A stretch of DNA of 64,000 bases. Source: Gammaproteobacteria bacterium. Lineage in GTDB: Bacteria; Pseudomonadota; Gammaproteobacteria; Steroidobacterales; Woeseiaceae. Below, piece by piece: positions 26,583-36,596 of the stretch (position 1 is its first letter; every line of letters starts with the position of its first letter). The notes beneath the pieces are model-generated. The model had not been told where the DNA came from. It saw only the letters and a program-made list of their open reading frames with translations, and did no database searches. The translations under genes were made by a program, and so were the position numbers. The stretch spans positions 1 through 64,000 of the forward strand of contig JAACFB010000007.1 in the NCBI GenBank assembly GCA_009937615.1, in the 5' to 3' direction.

Positions 26583-29174
26583 ATGTATGAGTGGCTACCC
26601 GATGCCCTGAACGACTCGTCTCACGTGCTGACGGCAAGCCGGCGGCTTGCCCGTGCCTTGAAGCTGGAATTTGCCCGGCAACAGATTGCTGCGGGCATTA
26701 GTGCATGGCGCACGCCGTCGATTCAGTCCTGGCAGGACTGGTTGGTCTCGATGATTGGCTCTGCCAAGAACCCGCAGCGGCTGCCGACGCGGATAAACAA
26801 ACATCAGGGCCGCCTGCTGTGGGAGCGATCGCTGCGCCGGGAAATTAGCGACCCGCTGGTCAATATTCCGATGCTCGCGAGACAGGCAGACGATGCCTGG
26901 GATAGGGTCCAGCAGTGGCTGGTTCCGTTGGACGAATGCGAATCGGCCGCTTTCGGCAGGGATAAGCGCTTGTTCTGCCGCGCTGCACGTAACTACTTAT
27001 CGATACTGAAAGCCGAGAACTGGGTCGACCAGGCAACTTTGCCCTCGCTCGTGACGAAACTGGTCAGTCAAGGGAGCCTTGCTTTGCCTCGAAGGCTAAC
27101 CGTGGTCGGTTTTGATCGAATTGTTCCGCAGGTCAAGGCGCTGCTCGATGCGCTGGAGGCGACCGGATGTGTCCTGGAGACTGTTAGCGCACCTCAAGCT
27201 TGCGGTAATAACTACGTGCGTAGTTACGAGAATTCGGACGCCGAGTTGAGAGCTGCCGGCGCATGGGCCCGGCACGAGCTCGAGCAATGCTCCGGCCAGC
27301 GCATCGCCGTCGTCGTGACCAACCTGGAGCAGGATGCGCAAAAATTCAGTCATCGGCTTAAAGAGGGCCTGCTGCCCGGCTGGCAAAATGGGGGCCTGGC
27401 TTCCCATAACGTCGTTAATGTTTCCTACGGCAGGAAATTAATATCGTATCCGTCGATTGAGACGGCATTGCTCGCGCTGCGTTGGCTGCATAGCGAACTG
27501 TCGTCGACGGATATCAGCGTCCTGCTACGATCAGCTGCCTTGGGTCAATCGGGTAACGATGGCCGTATAAGGCTCGAACTATGGCTCAGAAACCTGCCGG
27601 ATCAGGCATGGACGCCCGAGCGTTTCTTAGCTGCTTTGACTGCCAATCATTACGGCAAAGAGACCGTCGATTGGCTACGGCGGATTGGCCGGCTGGCTGA
27701 CCGGCGGAAGAAACAGCCCAGGCGCAGTTCTCCTGCTTTCTGGGCCGAGTTGTTCGATGAAGTATTGACGCAGCTCAATTGGCCGGGCAGCGAAGCGTTG
27801 GACAGCCTGGAATTTCAGCTCCTGAATCGCTGGCGGGAACTGCTTAACGATCTGGCGCGTCTCGAGCTGGTAACGCCGAATATGTCACTTGCTGAAGCGC
27901 ACGGTCGACTGTTGACGCTGGCGAGAGAGACCGTCTTCCAGCCGGAGGCGAACGGGGCGGCTGTGCAGTTGCTTGGTCCGCTCGAAGCAGCAGGTATGCA
28001 GTTCGACAAGCTATGGATAGCTGGCCTGACGGCTAATAACTGGCCGCCGACCGGTAAGCCAGTGAACCTGGTATCGCGGGACCTGCAGCGCAGGTATTCG
28101 ATGCCGGATGCCGATCCGCAGGACACCCTGGACTATGCTGACCGGGTGCTGACCCGCCTGGTTCGAAGCGCAGCTGATTGCGTGATCAGTTACCCACTGA
28201 CTGACGGTGATGCGGAGCAGACGGTTACCGCGCTGATTGGCAAGTTCGTGATTACCGAGGGCCCGGAAGTGCCGGACCCGAAATGGGGCGCAGCGAGGCT
28301 GCTGCGAAACGCAGGACTCAAGATCGAGACAAGCGACCCTGTGCCGGCCATCTGCGGTGATGAGAGAGTGGCCGGCGGTGCGGGCACCATACAGCGCCAG
28401 CGCGAGGAACCGTTCGCAGCATTTGTGTACGGGCGGCTTGGTGTCCGCCGCGTTTCCAAGTTCAACAGCGGGCTCGCGGCCAGTCTTCGCGGTAAGCTCA
28501 TCCATGACGCCCTGCACCGGCTGTATGCTGACCTGCCTGATTCTGACGCCATTTCGGGCTGGAGTGAGGAGGATATCGATGCCCGTGTCGATAAGTCGCT
28601 GCGGGGCGCATTGGCTGGCTGGGAGCGTTTTGCCGAGCCGGTTATGCAGCGCCTGCTGCAGTTTGAAAAAGACCGCATGCGGCATTTGCTCGCCAAGGTG
28701 ATCGACCAGGATCGGCAGCGAGACGAATTCAGTGTCAAATACGTCGAGCATGACGTTGACGCAAGGATCGGGGGCGTGCCGCTGCGGCTTAGGTATGACC
28801 GAATCGACCAGGTTGCCGATGGTGAGATCGTCATTCTGGACTACAAGACCGGGGTTCCGAAAAAGCTGCTGAACCGTGGTGGAGAACCATACGATCTCCA
28901 GCTCGTTACCTATGCATGCGCGATGCAGGAATCCGTGGCCGGTATCGGCCTGATCAACATCGATACGAGAGCGGTTACGCTCCAGGCTGCGGGACGATTC
29001 TTCACGCCTGAACTTGAATGGGATCAATCGCTGGCCAGCTGGAGCAAGCAGGTCGAAACCGCCGCAGCGGAGATAGCACGAGGGGATATTCGAATTAATG
29101 GGTCGCTCGCTATACCGGATGCGCGCCCGCTGGCCTTACTCAGCCGCTTCCAGGAGCTCGTTCGTGACAATTGA
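26583..29174 (+). CDS. AddB-like PD-(D/E)XK nuclease, probable DNA repair protein
   Basis: An 863-residue protein with an N-terminal inactivated helicase-like region beginning LTASRRLARALKLEFARQQ and LLGPLEAAGMQFDKLWIAGL, and a C-terminal RecB-family nuclease domain with FNSGLAASLRGKLIHDALHR, RYDRIDQ and the catalytic VILDYKTG (Asp and Lys). It resembles the 'probable DNA repair protein' family that pairs with a UvrD-like helicase. The next gene overlaps by 11 bases, so the two likely form a heterodimer that processes DNA ends. Confidence 0.85.
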   Translation: MYEWLPDALNDSSHVLTASRRLARALKLEFARQQIAAGISAWRTPSIQSWQDWLVSMIGSAKNPQRLPTRINKHQGRLLWERSLRREISDPLVNIPMLARQADDAWDRVQQWLVPLDECESAAFGRDKRLFCRAARNYLSILKAENWVDQATLPSLVTKLVSQGSLALPRRLTVVGFDRIVPQVKALLDALEATGCVLETVSAPQACGNNYVRSYENSDAELRAAGAWARHELEQCSGQRIAVVVTNLEQDAQKFSHRLKEGLLPGWQNGGLASHNVVNVSYGRKLISYPSIETALLALRWLHSELSSTDISVLLRSAALGQSGNDGRIRLELWLRNLPDQAWTPERFLAALTANHYGKETVDWLRRIGRLADRRKKQPRRSSPAFWAELFDEVLTQLNWPGSEALDSLEFQLLNRWRELLNDLARLELVTPNMSLAEAHGRLLTLARETVFQPEANGAAVQLLGPLEAAGMQFDKLWIAGLTANNWPPTGKPVNLVSRDLQRRYSMPDADPQDTLDYADRVLTRLVRSAADCVISYPLTDGDAEQTVTALIGKFVITEGPEVPDPKWGAARLLRNAGLKIETSDPVPAICGDERVAGGAGTIQRQREEPFAAFVYGRLGVRRVSKFNSGLAASLRGKLIHDALHRLYADLPDSDAISGWSEEDIDARVDKSLRGALAGWERFAEPVMQRLLQFEKDRMRHLLAKVIDQDRQRDEFSVKYVEHDVDARIGGVPLRLRYDRIDQVADGEIVILDYKTGVPKKLLNRGGEPYDLQLVTYACAMQESVAGIGLINIDTRAVTLQAAGRFFTPELEWDQSLASWSKQVETAAAEIARGDIRINGSLAIPDARPLALLSRFQELVRDN

Positions 29175-32100
29175 CGAGCAAACCCTTCAAGAAGACGAAT
29201 CAGCGCGCCTCAGCGCTCTGGATGTCACTCGTTCCTTTATCGTGCAGGCACCTGCCGGATCGGGAAAAACCGAATTGCTGATCCAGCGCTACCTCAAATT
29301 GCTGGCAACGGTTGATGCCCCGGAAGAGATCCTGGCAATTACGTTTACCCGCAAGGCAGCCGCCGAAATGCAGCTGCGCGTACTGCAGGCGCTTCAACAG
29401 GCAAATCTCCAAAACATTCAGCGTGAGGCTCATGAAGAGATCACCGCGGCTGCGGCGCGAGATGTTTTGCTCAGGGATCAGGAACGGACATGGAACCTGA
29501 TTCGAAATCCCCGTCGGATGCGTATTCAAACCCTGGATGCGTTTAATGGCTCGTTAGCCAGGACACAGCCGTTAACGGCGACCGGCGGCGCGGCGGCCAG
29601 TTCAATTGCATCTGACACACAACTACGCGTGCTTTATCGAAGCGCAGCATTGCTGACCCTTGACCAACTGCTCGAATCCGGTCCATTACGGGAAGCTACC
29701 GAACGTCTGCTGCTGCATGTCGATAACAACACGGAGCTTTACGTGGGCTACCTTGCGCGCATGCTGGCGACGCGAGATCAATGGTTGCCCTTTGTCGGCA
29801 GCGGTTTCGTGGAGCGGGAGCAGGAGCTGCAGCTGAGGACGCGCTTTGAAAAGACTCTCGAACGCGCGGTGACAACGGAACTCGAGAGGACACGACGTTT
29901 GGTGCCCGCCGCAATACGGAAACACCTTGTCGTTCTGGCCGATTTCGCGGCGAGACAGCTCCAGGAAGACGGTAAAACAGACCATCCTGCCATCGCATTG
30001 CCGGGGCTGGCACAAATCCCGGATGCTTCAGCAAACGCTTTATGCAAATGGCAGGGCCTGGCCGAACTCTTACTGACTCGGCAAGGTTCGTGGCGCAAGA
30101 CGGTCAACAAATCGAATGGTTTTCCGGCTGGCTCTGACGAGCGCATCGAGATGCTCGATCTGCTCCAGTCCCTGGACAGTGCCACAGAGTTTCGCGAGCA
30201 TCTGCATAGAGTTCGATCTCTGCCCCCGGCCAGGTACGGCGACAGCCAGTGGTCGGTCATGCTGGCGCTATTCAGGCTGCTGCCGCTCGCGGTAACCGAA
30301 TTGAAGCGGTTGTTCAGCGAAGGCGCGTTAACCGATTACATCGAAGTTGCTTTCGCGGCGGCGGATGCCCTGGGTACCGCCGATGATCCTGGGAACGTTG
30401 CCTTGATTCTCGATTACCAGTTGCGGCATCTCCTCGTTGACGAGATGCAGGACACCTCGAGCGCCCAATATCGCATGCTGGAGGCTTTAACAGGTGGCTG
30501 GGAGGAGGGAGACGGTCGCACACTTTTTTGCGTCGGCGATCCGATGCAGTCCATTTACCGCTTTCGGAATGCCGAGGTCGGCCAATTTCTCCTGGCTCGG
30601 CGATCGGGGATCGGCAATCTGGCGCTGAAACCGCTGACACTAAGGCGCAATTTTCGTTCCGGAGAAAATCTGGTCGACTGGTTCAATGAGGTGTTCCCGA
30701 GCGTTCTGTCGGAAAAGGACGATCCTCAGCAGAGCGCTGTCTCGTATGCCGCTGCGGTCGCGGTCCCCAAGCTCGCGGGGCAGGGGGAGTGTACGGTGCA
30801 CCCGGTATTTGGCGGCAACATCGCAGCGGAGGCCGAATCGGCATGCAATATCATCAAACAGACCCTGGAAGAAAATCCGGATTCCGACATGGCTGTGCTC
30901 GTCCGAAGTCGAAATCATCTGCCCAAGCTTTTGAGCCGCTTGCGGAGAGAGGGTATTGCGTATCGCGCAGTTGAAATCGATCGGTTGACAGACCTTCCGG
31001 AAGTGATCGACCTGCTTGCCGTGACCAGGGCACTCGCGCACCCGGGCGACCGTCTCGCCTGGCTGGCTCTCCTCCGCGCGCCATGGGCCGGCCTTGATTG
31101 GCGGGATTTGCATGCGCTGGTCATGGGGGATACGAGGTCTACCGTCCGCGAGATATTGCACCAGCAAGAACGTCTGCAAAGGCTCAGCAAGTTAGGGCGC
31201 GAAGCCGCGGTCAGGGTACGAGAAGCTATGGACGCAGAACTGCATACGGGTCGCATGGATTCGCTCCGGTCCCGCGTCGAGCGAGTATGGATGGAGCTTG
31301 GTGGCCCGGTTATTCTCGAAAGTGCCCATGCGCTGGAAAATGTTCACCGGTTTCTCGATGTCATTGAAAATCTCGAGGTGGCCGGCACGCTGCCGGACGT
31401 TGCCGAGCTCGAAGATGCCCTGGACCTCGTGCATGTTTCAAGCGACAGCAATGCGCGATTGCAGATAATGACCATGCATCGTGCGAAGGGACTGCAATTT
31501 GACCACGTGCTGCTTTTTGGCCTGGGCAGGGTGCCGGGACGGCATCGGCGCAGCGTATTAAGCTGGTTTGATGTCCCGGGCGAACATGGCCAGGATGAGA
31601 AGGTCATCAGTCCGATTGGACCCAGGGCCGAAGTTGAAAATGACCCGGTGCATCGATTTATCGAAAGCATGGAGTCGGACAAGGACCGGAACGAAATGGG
31701 ACGGTTGCTGTATGTCGCTTGTACCCGGGCACGGCGCTCCCTGCACCTGCTAGGGCATGTGGAGGTCGCAGATGACGGGGAGGAGTTCAAGCCCGCGAAA
31801 GCGAATAGTTTGCTCAGTTTGCTGTGGTCAAAAGCAGGTAGCGACTTCGAAACGGCTTTTCGGGCACAACGCGAGACGCTCAGCGAAGAGGACTCCGGAC
31901 GCTGGACAATGCCGCGGCTACAGCGCTTCGATAGACGATGGCAGCTGCCGGATCTCGCAAAGTTGCCTGGCCAGACGCCTTTCGATGACACTGACGAATC
32001 GAACGAGTCTGTGGAGTTTTACTGGGTCGGCAGCGCTGCCCGTTTAGCGGGGACTGTCGTGCACCGATGGCTGCAGCTTGCCGCTGGTCACCAGGCCGAG

Positions 32101-32547
32101 CTCGACCTGGAGGATGTCGCGGCGATTGAGGCGACGACCCGGCGCTGGCTTGCCGAGATGGGCAGTGACTCGTCGGCGGGCGAAATGATCGTCGAGCGCG
32201 TGATTACGGCCTTGCGTCTAATGCGGGCTGATGAGAGCGGTCGCTGGTTACTCGATGGGGATGGTCACGCAGAACTCGCTTTGACCGGTGTCTTGAACGG
32301 CAAGCTGGAGTCCGTTGTTCTTGACAGGGTTCGAATCGATGACGAAGGCACGCATTGGATCGTTGATTACAAAACGAGTTCGCATGAAGGCGGCCAAATC
32401 AAGGAGTTTTTACAGGCCGAGTCGGATCGATATCGCCCACAACTCGCGAAGTACGCAAATTTGTACAAGAATTACAGCGGCGCGCCTGTGCGCTGTGCGC
32501 TCTATTTTCCACTGCTGCAGGAATTCATCGAAGTGCCGGTCACGTAG
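29164..32547 (+). CDS. UvrD/Rep-family helicase-nuclease, AddA/RecB-like
   Basis: An 1127-residue SF1A helicase. QAPAGSGKTELLIQRYLKLL is the Walker A segment, then ITFTRKAAAEMQLRV (Ia), LVDEMQDTSSAQYRMLE (Walker B, with DEMQ), GDPMQSIYRFRNAE (III), TMHRAKGLQFDHV (V) and LLYVACTRARRSL (VI). The C-terminus has a nuclease-type WIVDYKTSS motif. GTG at 29164 is chosen for its AGGAG seven bases upstream and overlap with the preceding gene; an in-frame ATG at 29098 lies well inside that gene. Function in double-strand-break repair is inferred from the pair. Confidence 0.88.
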   Translation: MTIDEQTLQEDESARLSALDVTRSFIVQAPAGSGKTELLIQRYLKLLATVDAPEEILAITFTRKAAAEMQLRVLQALQQANLQNIQREAHEEITAAAARDVLLRDQERTWNLIRNPRRMRIQTLDAFNGSLARTQPLTATGGAAASSIASDTQLRVLYRSAALLTLDQLLESGPLREATERLLLHVDNNTELYVGYLARMLATRDQWLPFVGSGFVEREQELQLRTRFEKTLERAVTTELERTRRLVPAAIRKHLVVLADFAARQLQEDGKTDHPAIALPGLAQIPDASANALCKWQGLAELLLTRQGSWRKTVNKSNGFPAGSDERIEMLDLLQSLDSATEFREHLHRVRSLPPARYGDSQWSVMLALFRLLPLAVTELKRLFSEGALTDYIEVAFAAADALGTADDPGNVALILDYQLRHLLVDEMQDTSSAQYRMLEALTGGWEEGDGRTLFCVGDPMQSIYRFRNAEVGQFLLARRSGIGNLALKPLTLRRNFRSGENLVDWFNEVFPSVLSEKDDPQQSAVSYAAAVAVPKLAGQGECTVHPVFGGNIAAEAESACNIIKQTLEENPDSDMAVLVRSRNHLPKLLSRLRREGIAYRAVEIDRLTDLPEVIDLLAVTRALAHPGDRLAWLALLRAPWAGLDWRDLHALVMGDTRSTVREILHQQERLQRLSKLGREAAVRVREAMDAELHTGRMDSLRSRVERVWMELGGPVILESAHALENVHRFLDVIENLEVAGTLPDVAELEDALDLVHVSSDSNARLQIMTMHRAKGLQFDHVLLFGLGRVPGRHRRSVLSWFDVPGEHGQDEKVISPIGPRAEVENDPVHRFIESMESDKDRNEMGRLLYVACTRARRSLHLLGHVEVADDGEEFKPAKANSLLSLLWSKAGSDFETAFRAQRETLSEEDSGRWTMPRLQRFDRRWQLPDLAKLPGQTPFDDTDESNESVEFYWVGSAARLAGTVVHRWLQLAAGHQAELDLEDVAAIEATTRRWLAEMGSDSSAGEMIVERVITALRLMRADESGRWLLDGDGHAELALTGVLNGKLESVVLDRVRIDDEGTHWIVDYKTSSHEGGQIKEFLQAESDRYRPQLAKYANLYKNYSGAPVRCALYFPLLQEFIEVPVT

Positions 32548-32559
32548 GCATTTTGAGCC

Positions 32560-33297
32560 CTACATTCTGCCCTCGAACTGATATATCCGGTTTACGCCAT
32601 CATCGGCGAATGGCAGGCGCTGCATGAACTGCCTGAGATTTGGCGGCGTGCTCGCCTTTGGCGCGAGCAGGGCGACGAACTGATAGCTCAGATCCGGGGC
32701 AAGCCGAAGCTGCGCGTCAATGTCGATATCCCCGTCGCTGTCCTCGATCGCGACGAGAATGCCTGACCCGTCGCTGGAGATATCGGCTCGATAATCACCG
32801 AGCGACTCCCGATGCAGGCGCGGATCAACGAGGTCGGCAATTTCGAACCAGCCTGCCGCCGTCTTGGGGCCAGTCGAATCGGCGGTTAGTTCATCGAGCT
32901 GGACAGTCAGCGAGCCGGCAAGCCCCGGATTCTTGAGCACTGATCGCAACGTTTGCAGCGGCAAAGCTGCCCGCAGATCCGTCACGGTTACGCCCCCGGC
33001 CAGGCCGACGCTGACATTGGCGGTGACAGTCCCGGACGAAGGCTTAGCTGTGACGGTGTAAGCGAGTGCGCCGGTTAATAACTGCGATGGTCGAATCTGC
33101 CAGCGCAGATCTCTCAGATAGACCCGGTTCGCCGCCGCTTCACCAGCGCTGCCGTTCCATACAGATCCGCTGATTCCCGCGAGTTTCACGGCCTGAGGCG
33201 CAAACAGCTGGTATGCAATACGGGCAGGAAAGACGATTAGGAGTCCCAATGCCAGCGTGAGCACTCCAATGAGTGCGGCGCGGCGAACGCTGAGCAT
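32560..33297 (-). CDS. gspN: Type II secretion system protein N
   Basis: A 245-residue bitopic inner-membrane protein: one N-terminal helix (ALIGVLTLALGLLIVFPARI) and a periplasmic beta-rich domain with GISGSVWNGSAGEA, the family signature. GspN is a dispensable accessory of type II secretion. It is the last gene of the operon and starts on the last base of gspM. Confidence 0.88.
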   Translation of the reverse strand: MLSVRRAALIGVLTLALGLLIVFPARIAYQLFAPQAVKLAGISGSVWNGSAGEAAANRVYLRDLRWQIRPSQLLTGALAYTVTAKPSSGTVTANVSVGLAGGVTVTDLRAALPLQTLRSVLKNPGLAGSLTVQLDELTADSTGPKTAAGWFEIADLVDPRLHRESLGDYRADISSDGSGILVAIEDSDGDIDIDAQLRLAPDLSYQFVALLAPKASTPPNLRQFMQRLPFADDGVNRIYQFEGRM

Positions 33298-33788
33298 CAG
33301 GGCGCGCGCTCGAGTGTCAGCGTGGCGTTGACGCGGCCCGGACCCGCCCGGCCGGTGGTGGAGAAGCTACCGGATGCAACCTGCATTCCATATTGGTTGC
33401 TCAAATCACCGAGCCAAAGCACCAGGTCGTCGAAAGCAACGTCCTCGAACTCGACCCGAATGCCGTTGCTCGTGGTTGGCTGGCTGCGTTTAAGCGCACT
33501 GTCGAGAGTCCTCGCGCGAAGTGACTGATCGACGATTACCACCGGAGTCTGTTGGGACATCGCGCCGGGTGATTGTTGATTGCCGGCGGTGGCCGGCGCC
33601 AAACCCCTTAACGGCCGCAATTCGGCCAGCGAGCGCTCCCACGTAGCAACGTTTTCGGCCATGGTTCGTTGGCTCTTGTCGAGTGGCAACCATACAAGCA
33701 CATAACAAATTGCGATTACGACCGCGGCCGCACCGACGATGACAAATCCTTGCTCGCGTGATTCCAGGGTGTCGAACCAGTCCTTCAT
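33297..33788 (-). CDS. gspM: Type II secretion system protein M
   Basis: A 163-residue inner-membrane protein. WFDTLESREQGFVIVGAAAV leads into the single membrane helix, followed by a periplasmic ferredoxin-like domain ending with a beta-rich NATLTLERAP. GspM binds GspL in the inner-membrane platform. It overlaps gspL by four bases. Confidence 0.88.
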   Translation of the reverse strand: MKDWFDTLESREQGFVIVGAAAVVIAICYVLVWLPLDKSQRTMAENVATWERSLAELRPLRGLAPATAGNQQSPGAMSQQTPVVIVDQSLRARTLDSALKRSQPTTSNGIRVEFEDVAFDDLVLWLGDLSNQYGMQVASGSFSTTGRAGPGRVNATLTLERAP

Positions 33789-35059
33789 GCGCCTGCTTCC
33801 CGAATCTGAATCCTGCTGCTGATCTTGTCCCCGACCTGATCTGTCGATTGAATCGATGCGCTGAATCGGCCGGACTCGCTGACAATGCGCTGAATATTGT
33901 CGAGTGTCGCGACGTCCGGCGCGGTCAAGCGCACATCGACGACCCCGGCCCGGTAACTGATGGCTTCGATTTCGGCCGTCGTGTTTTGCTGCATGGCTTG
34001 CCCGAGCTGCTGGAGCGAGGGCAGAAACAGCTCTGATGCCACAGGTGCGCCGACGCTCCGCCGCACGGAGTTGACCGTACTGACGGGATCGACAATTTCG
34101 CGAGCATCATTCGGCCGGATGGCGCGATACTCCTGAGTGAATTGTGCCTTGAGCGCCGCTTCATCCTTCGTCAAGCGATAATAATCGACAGTTTTTCCGC
34201 CGAATCCGAGGACAACGAGTGCCAGCAAGAGCATAGCGACGTGCCGCCAGGGCTTGAAGATCCGTGCCAGCTCGGTTTTAGGACCGAATGGCCCTTGCAG
34301 GAGGTTGATTCCGCGACCGGCAGCGACGGTTACTGCCAGGCGCGGAAGAATGCCGTCCGGCAAGAGGTTGATGTCGACGCTGGCGAGCTCACTGCGCAGC
34401 GCGTTCCAGTCGTGTTGAAAGCGTTCTTCATCGGCGGGACTGCAAAAGACCAGTAAGTGAGCCGGTGCGGCGCCAGTCAGTGCTCCGTCTTCGGCGGGCC
34501 GCTTCGCATCATCGAGGGCGCCGAAAAGCGCTAGTACGTCGCTTGGTTTTGCATCCTGCAGGACGAACTCGTTGTCACCGCCGTCATTCACCATGATCTG
34601 ATCTTCAGCGACGAGCATACTGACCGTACCCGGTATGCTCGCCAGCCCATGATTTTCGGGGATAATCTGGGCCGCAGATAGGCCGGCCGCATCGAGCAGG
34701 CTCAGCCATACACGCATCTGCTCGAGGGAAACCACTGCAACGGGCAGCTGGCCGCTCTCTCCGCGTTTTCCAGCCGCAAAATGCAGGTTATCTACGTCGT
34801 CCGCGAGATTTTCCTCGAGCGCAAACGGCAGTGCCGCCAGGAGCCGTGCTCCGCCGCGTACCGGAATATCGACTGTCGTCGTCAATACTTCCGTCGCCGG
34901 CACGAGCACGATCACGCTGCGATCGGCTACGTCCTTTGCTGCCTCGGCGATCGGGCCCGTCACGAGGGAGCTTCGCCGCGTGCCATTGCTATCGACGGCG
35001 ATCCAGCTGGCGGCCTGCTCGGGATCCGAGCCGAGCCGAATGACCAGATAGTCTGCCAT
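33785..35059 (-). CDS. gspL: Type II secretion system protein L
   Basis: A 424-residue protein with a cytoplasmic actin-like domain (about residues 1-250, including ALPFALEENLADDVDNLHFA), one membrane helix near residue 270 (HVAMLLLALVVLGFG) and a periplasmic ferredoxin-like domain. GspL links the ATPase GspE to the platform. Located between gspK and gspM as in most T2SS operons. Confidence 0.92.
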   Translation of the reverse strand: MADYLVIRLGSDPEQAASWIAVDSNGTRRSSLVTGPIAEAAKDVADRSVIVLVPATEVLTTTVDIPVRGGARLLAALPFALEENLADDVDNLHFAAGKRGESGQLPVAVVSLEQMRVWLSLLDAAGLSAAQIIPENHGLASIPGTVSMLVAEDQIMVNDGGDNEFVLQDAKPSDVLALFGALDDAKRPAEDGALTGAAPAHLLVFCSPADEERFQHDWNALRSELASVDINLLPDGILPRLAVTVAAGRGINLLQGPFGPKTELARIFKPWRHVAMLLLALVVLGFGGKTVDYYRLTKDEAALKAQFTQEYRAIRPNDAREIVDPVSTVNSVRRSVGAPVASELFLPSLQQLGQAMQQNTTAEIEAISYRAGVVDVRLTAPDVATLDNIQRIVSESGRFSASIQSTDQVGDKISSRIQIREAGA

Positions 35060-35061
35060 AG

Positions 35062-35985
35062 TCAGGTTGTCCCCAGGCTGCGCAGGATCGGAGTCACATC
35101 ACCCCGAGGCCCGCGTTCCAGTATGCTGAAAAACGTTATCCGCACCGTATCAATCCGCACGATGACCTTCAATTGAAAAAAGCTCGAGGCTTCCTCGAGC
35201 TGGTTTAACACCTCTGGCGTCACGAGGGAAGAAAAAGAGCCCGCGAGGTCCACAAAGCCTGCGTCCGCGCGTTCTGACAGCAGACGCTCCACATCGGCCG
35301 CGGTCAAATTTTCGTCGAGCGACTGCAACACGGGGCCCGTTGCCGTATTCACGTTAATCGCGGTTCGCCCGGGTAAGGCCGTTATATGCGGCAACAATGT
35401 GTCGATGCTGGCTTTATCAATTCCCTCCAGAGCTGCGATCTCACTGGCACTGGATAATATCTGGTTTGCGGTACGGTAGGGCGGTATCAAGCCCGAATAG
35501 ATGGCATCTTCGGCACCGTCCGGAAATTCCGCATCCTGATCGGCATCCAACCAGTCTGCAGCGATTCCCGCAAATCGGGGATCGATATCCAGCGTTAGGA
35601 GCAGGCGCCGGAACTGCTCAACTGACGGTTCGTCTATGGCGCCATCCTGACCGATCAGGTTGTTGATATTGAAGCGTCCCTGCAGGTCCTCAATAGCGCC
35701 AAAGACTTCACCGCCGTCGATTGGCAAACCTGGCAGATCGCTGGCCCAGATTTCGCCAAGATGATCGACATCTGAATCTTCGAGGTCCTGACGCAGGATA
35801 CTTTGTATCCAGCTCTCGGCACCAAAGGCGACGTTTATGGCCTGATCCTGGTTCAACAGCACGATCGTTCGCCGGAGATCAAGTGAGTTGTCCCATTCAA
35901 GGCTGTAGGTCAGGGTGGTTACGAGCGCCATTATAAGTAACGCCGTAATGAGGGCGACGCCGTTATTTTGCCGACGACGAATCAT
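35062..35985 (-). CDS. gspK: Type II secretion system minor pseudopilin K
   Basis: A 307-residue pseudopilin: short basic leader MIRRRQNNGVALITALLIMA, with prepilin-type cleavage before VALIT, and a large alpha-domain with NINNLIGQDG and INVNTATGPVLQSL (helix-hairpin-helix-like region). GspK caps the pseudopilus tip with GspI and GspJ. The start at 35985 overlaps the gspJ stop by four bases; the in-frame extension to 36117 lies inside gspJ and is rejected. Confidence 0.92.
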   Translation of the reverse strand: MIRRRQNNGVALITALLIMALVTTLTYSLEWDNSLDLRRTIVLLNQDQAINVAFGAESWIQSILRQDLEDSDVDHLGEIWASDLPGLPIDGGEVFGAIEDLQGRFNINNLIGQDGAIDEPSVEQFRRLLLTLDIDPRFAGIAADWLDADQDAEFPDGAEDAIYSGLIPPYRTANQILSSASEIAALEGIDKASIDTLLPHITALPGRTAINVNTATGPVLQSLDENLTAADVERLLSERADAGFVDLAGSFSSLVTPEVLNQLEEASSFFQLKVIVRIDTVRITFFSILERGPRGDVTPILRSLGTT

Positions 35986-36596
35986 GGCGCAACCTCGATC
36001 AACCGGCTGAGTTCGCCCTCGTCTGCGAGCGTGAGTATGATCTCGACTGCGCGAGGGCGGGCGCGAGCAAAAACCTCGGCACCAGGTTGTTCTGAGGGTG
36101 GCCATATGTCGCTCCACTCTCCGTTGTCCTGATAGTAGCGAAACTGCAGGCTCTCTACGTTATCCAGCAGCACCGTGACCACCGGTTCATTGGCGAACGT
36201 GCGGTCAAGCACGTTCCAGTGATACCGAACCAGTTCATCGCCTTCTAATCGATAAGCAGCGCGTTGCAGCGTGCTGCGTGGCAGCCCGGCCGGGTTGCCC
36301 CAGCCTGCACGCGTCAATTCAAGCGCAAAATCACCGGACAATGTGGTCAATAAAGCCGGCGAAAGAGTATCGCCGAATTCAGTTCGCACCGGTCGCGGAC
36401 TCGTCTGCATCAGGTCGGAACTCAGCAACCGCATGGTTCGTTGGACGGACTGCAGCCGGTTCATGCGGGCGTTGAGTAGATCGGCACTGGACAACGTGCT
36501 GCCCAGCGCAGCGTACGCCAGGGAGGACATCACACCGAAGATCGCGAGCGCGACGAGGATCTCGATTAACGTAAATGCCCGAACCAGCCGCTTCAT
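35982..36596 (-). CDS. gspJ: Type II secretion system minor pseudopilin J
   Basis: A 204-residue pseudopilin with prepilin signal RAFTLIEILVALAIFGVMS and the GspJ pattern NVESLQFRYYQDNGEW near the C-terminus. ATG at 36596 overlaps the gspI stop (ATGA). A longer in-frame start exists at 36632 but puts 12 more residues before the leader and loses the overlap pattern. Confidence 0.92.
   Translation of the reverse strand: MKRLVRAFTLIEILVALAIFGVMSSLAYAALGSTLSSADLLNARMNRLQSVQRTMRLLSSDLMQTSPRPVRTEFGDTLSPALLTTLSGDFALELTRAGWGNPAGLPRSTLQRAAYRLEGDELVRYHWNVLDRTFANEPVVTVLLDNVESLQFRYYQDNGEWSDIWPPSEQPGAEVFARARPRAVEIILTLADEGELSRLIEVAP

Noticed and set aside
28011..29027. 338-codon open frame antisense to the AddB-like gene
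   Set aside because: It mirrors a strong PD-(D/E)XK protein, has no family motif and no ribosome site. Long antisense frames are expected at this base composition.
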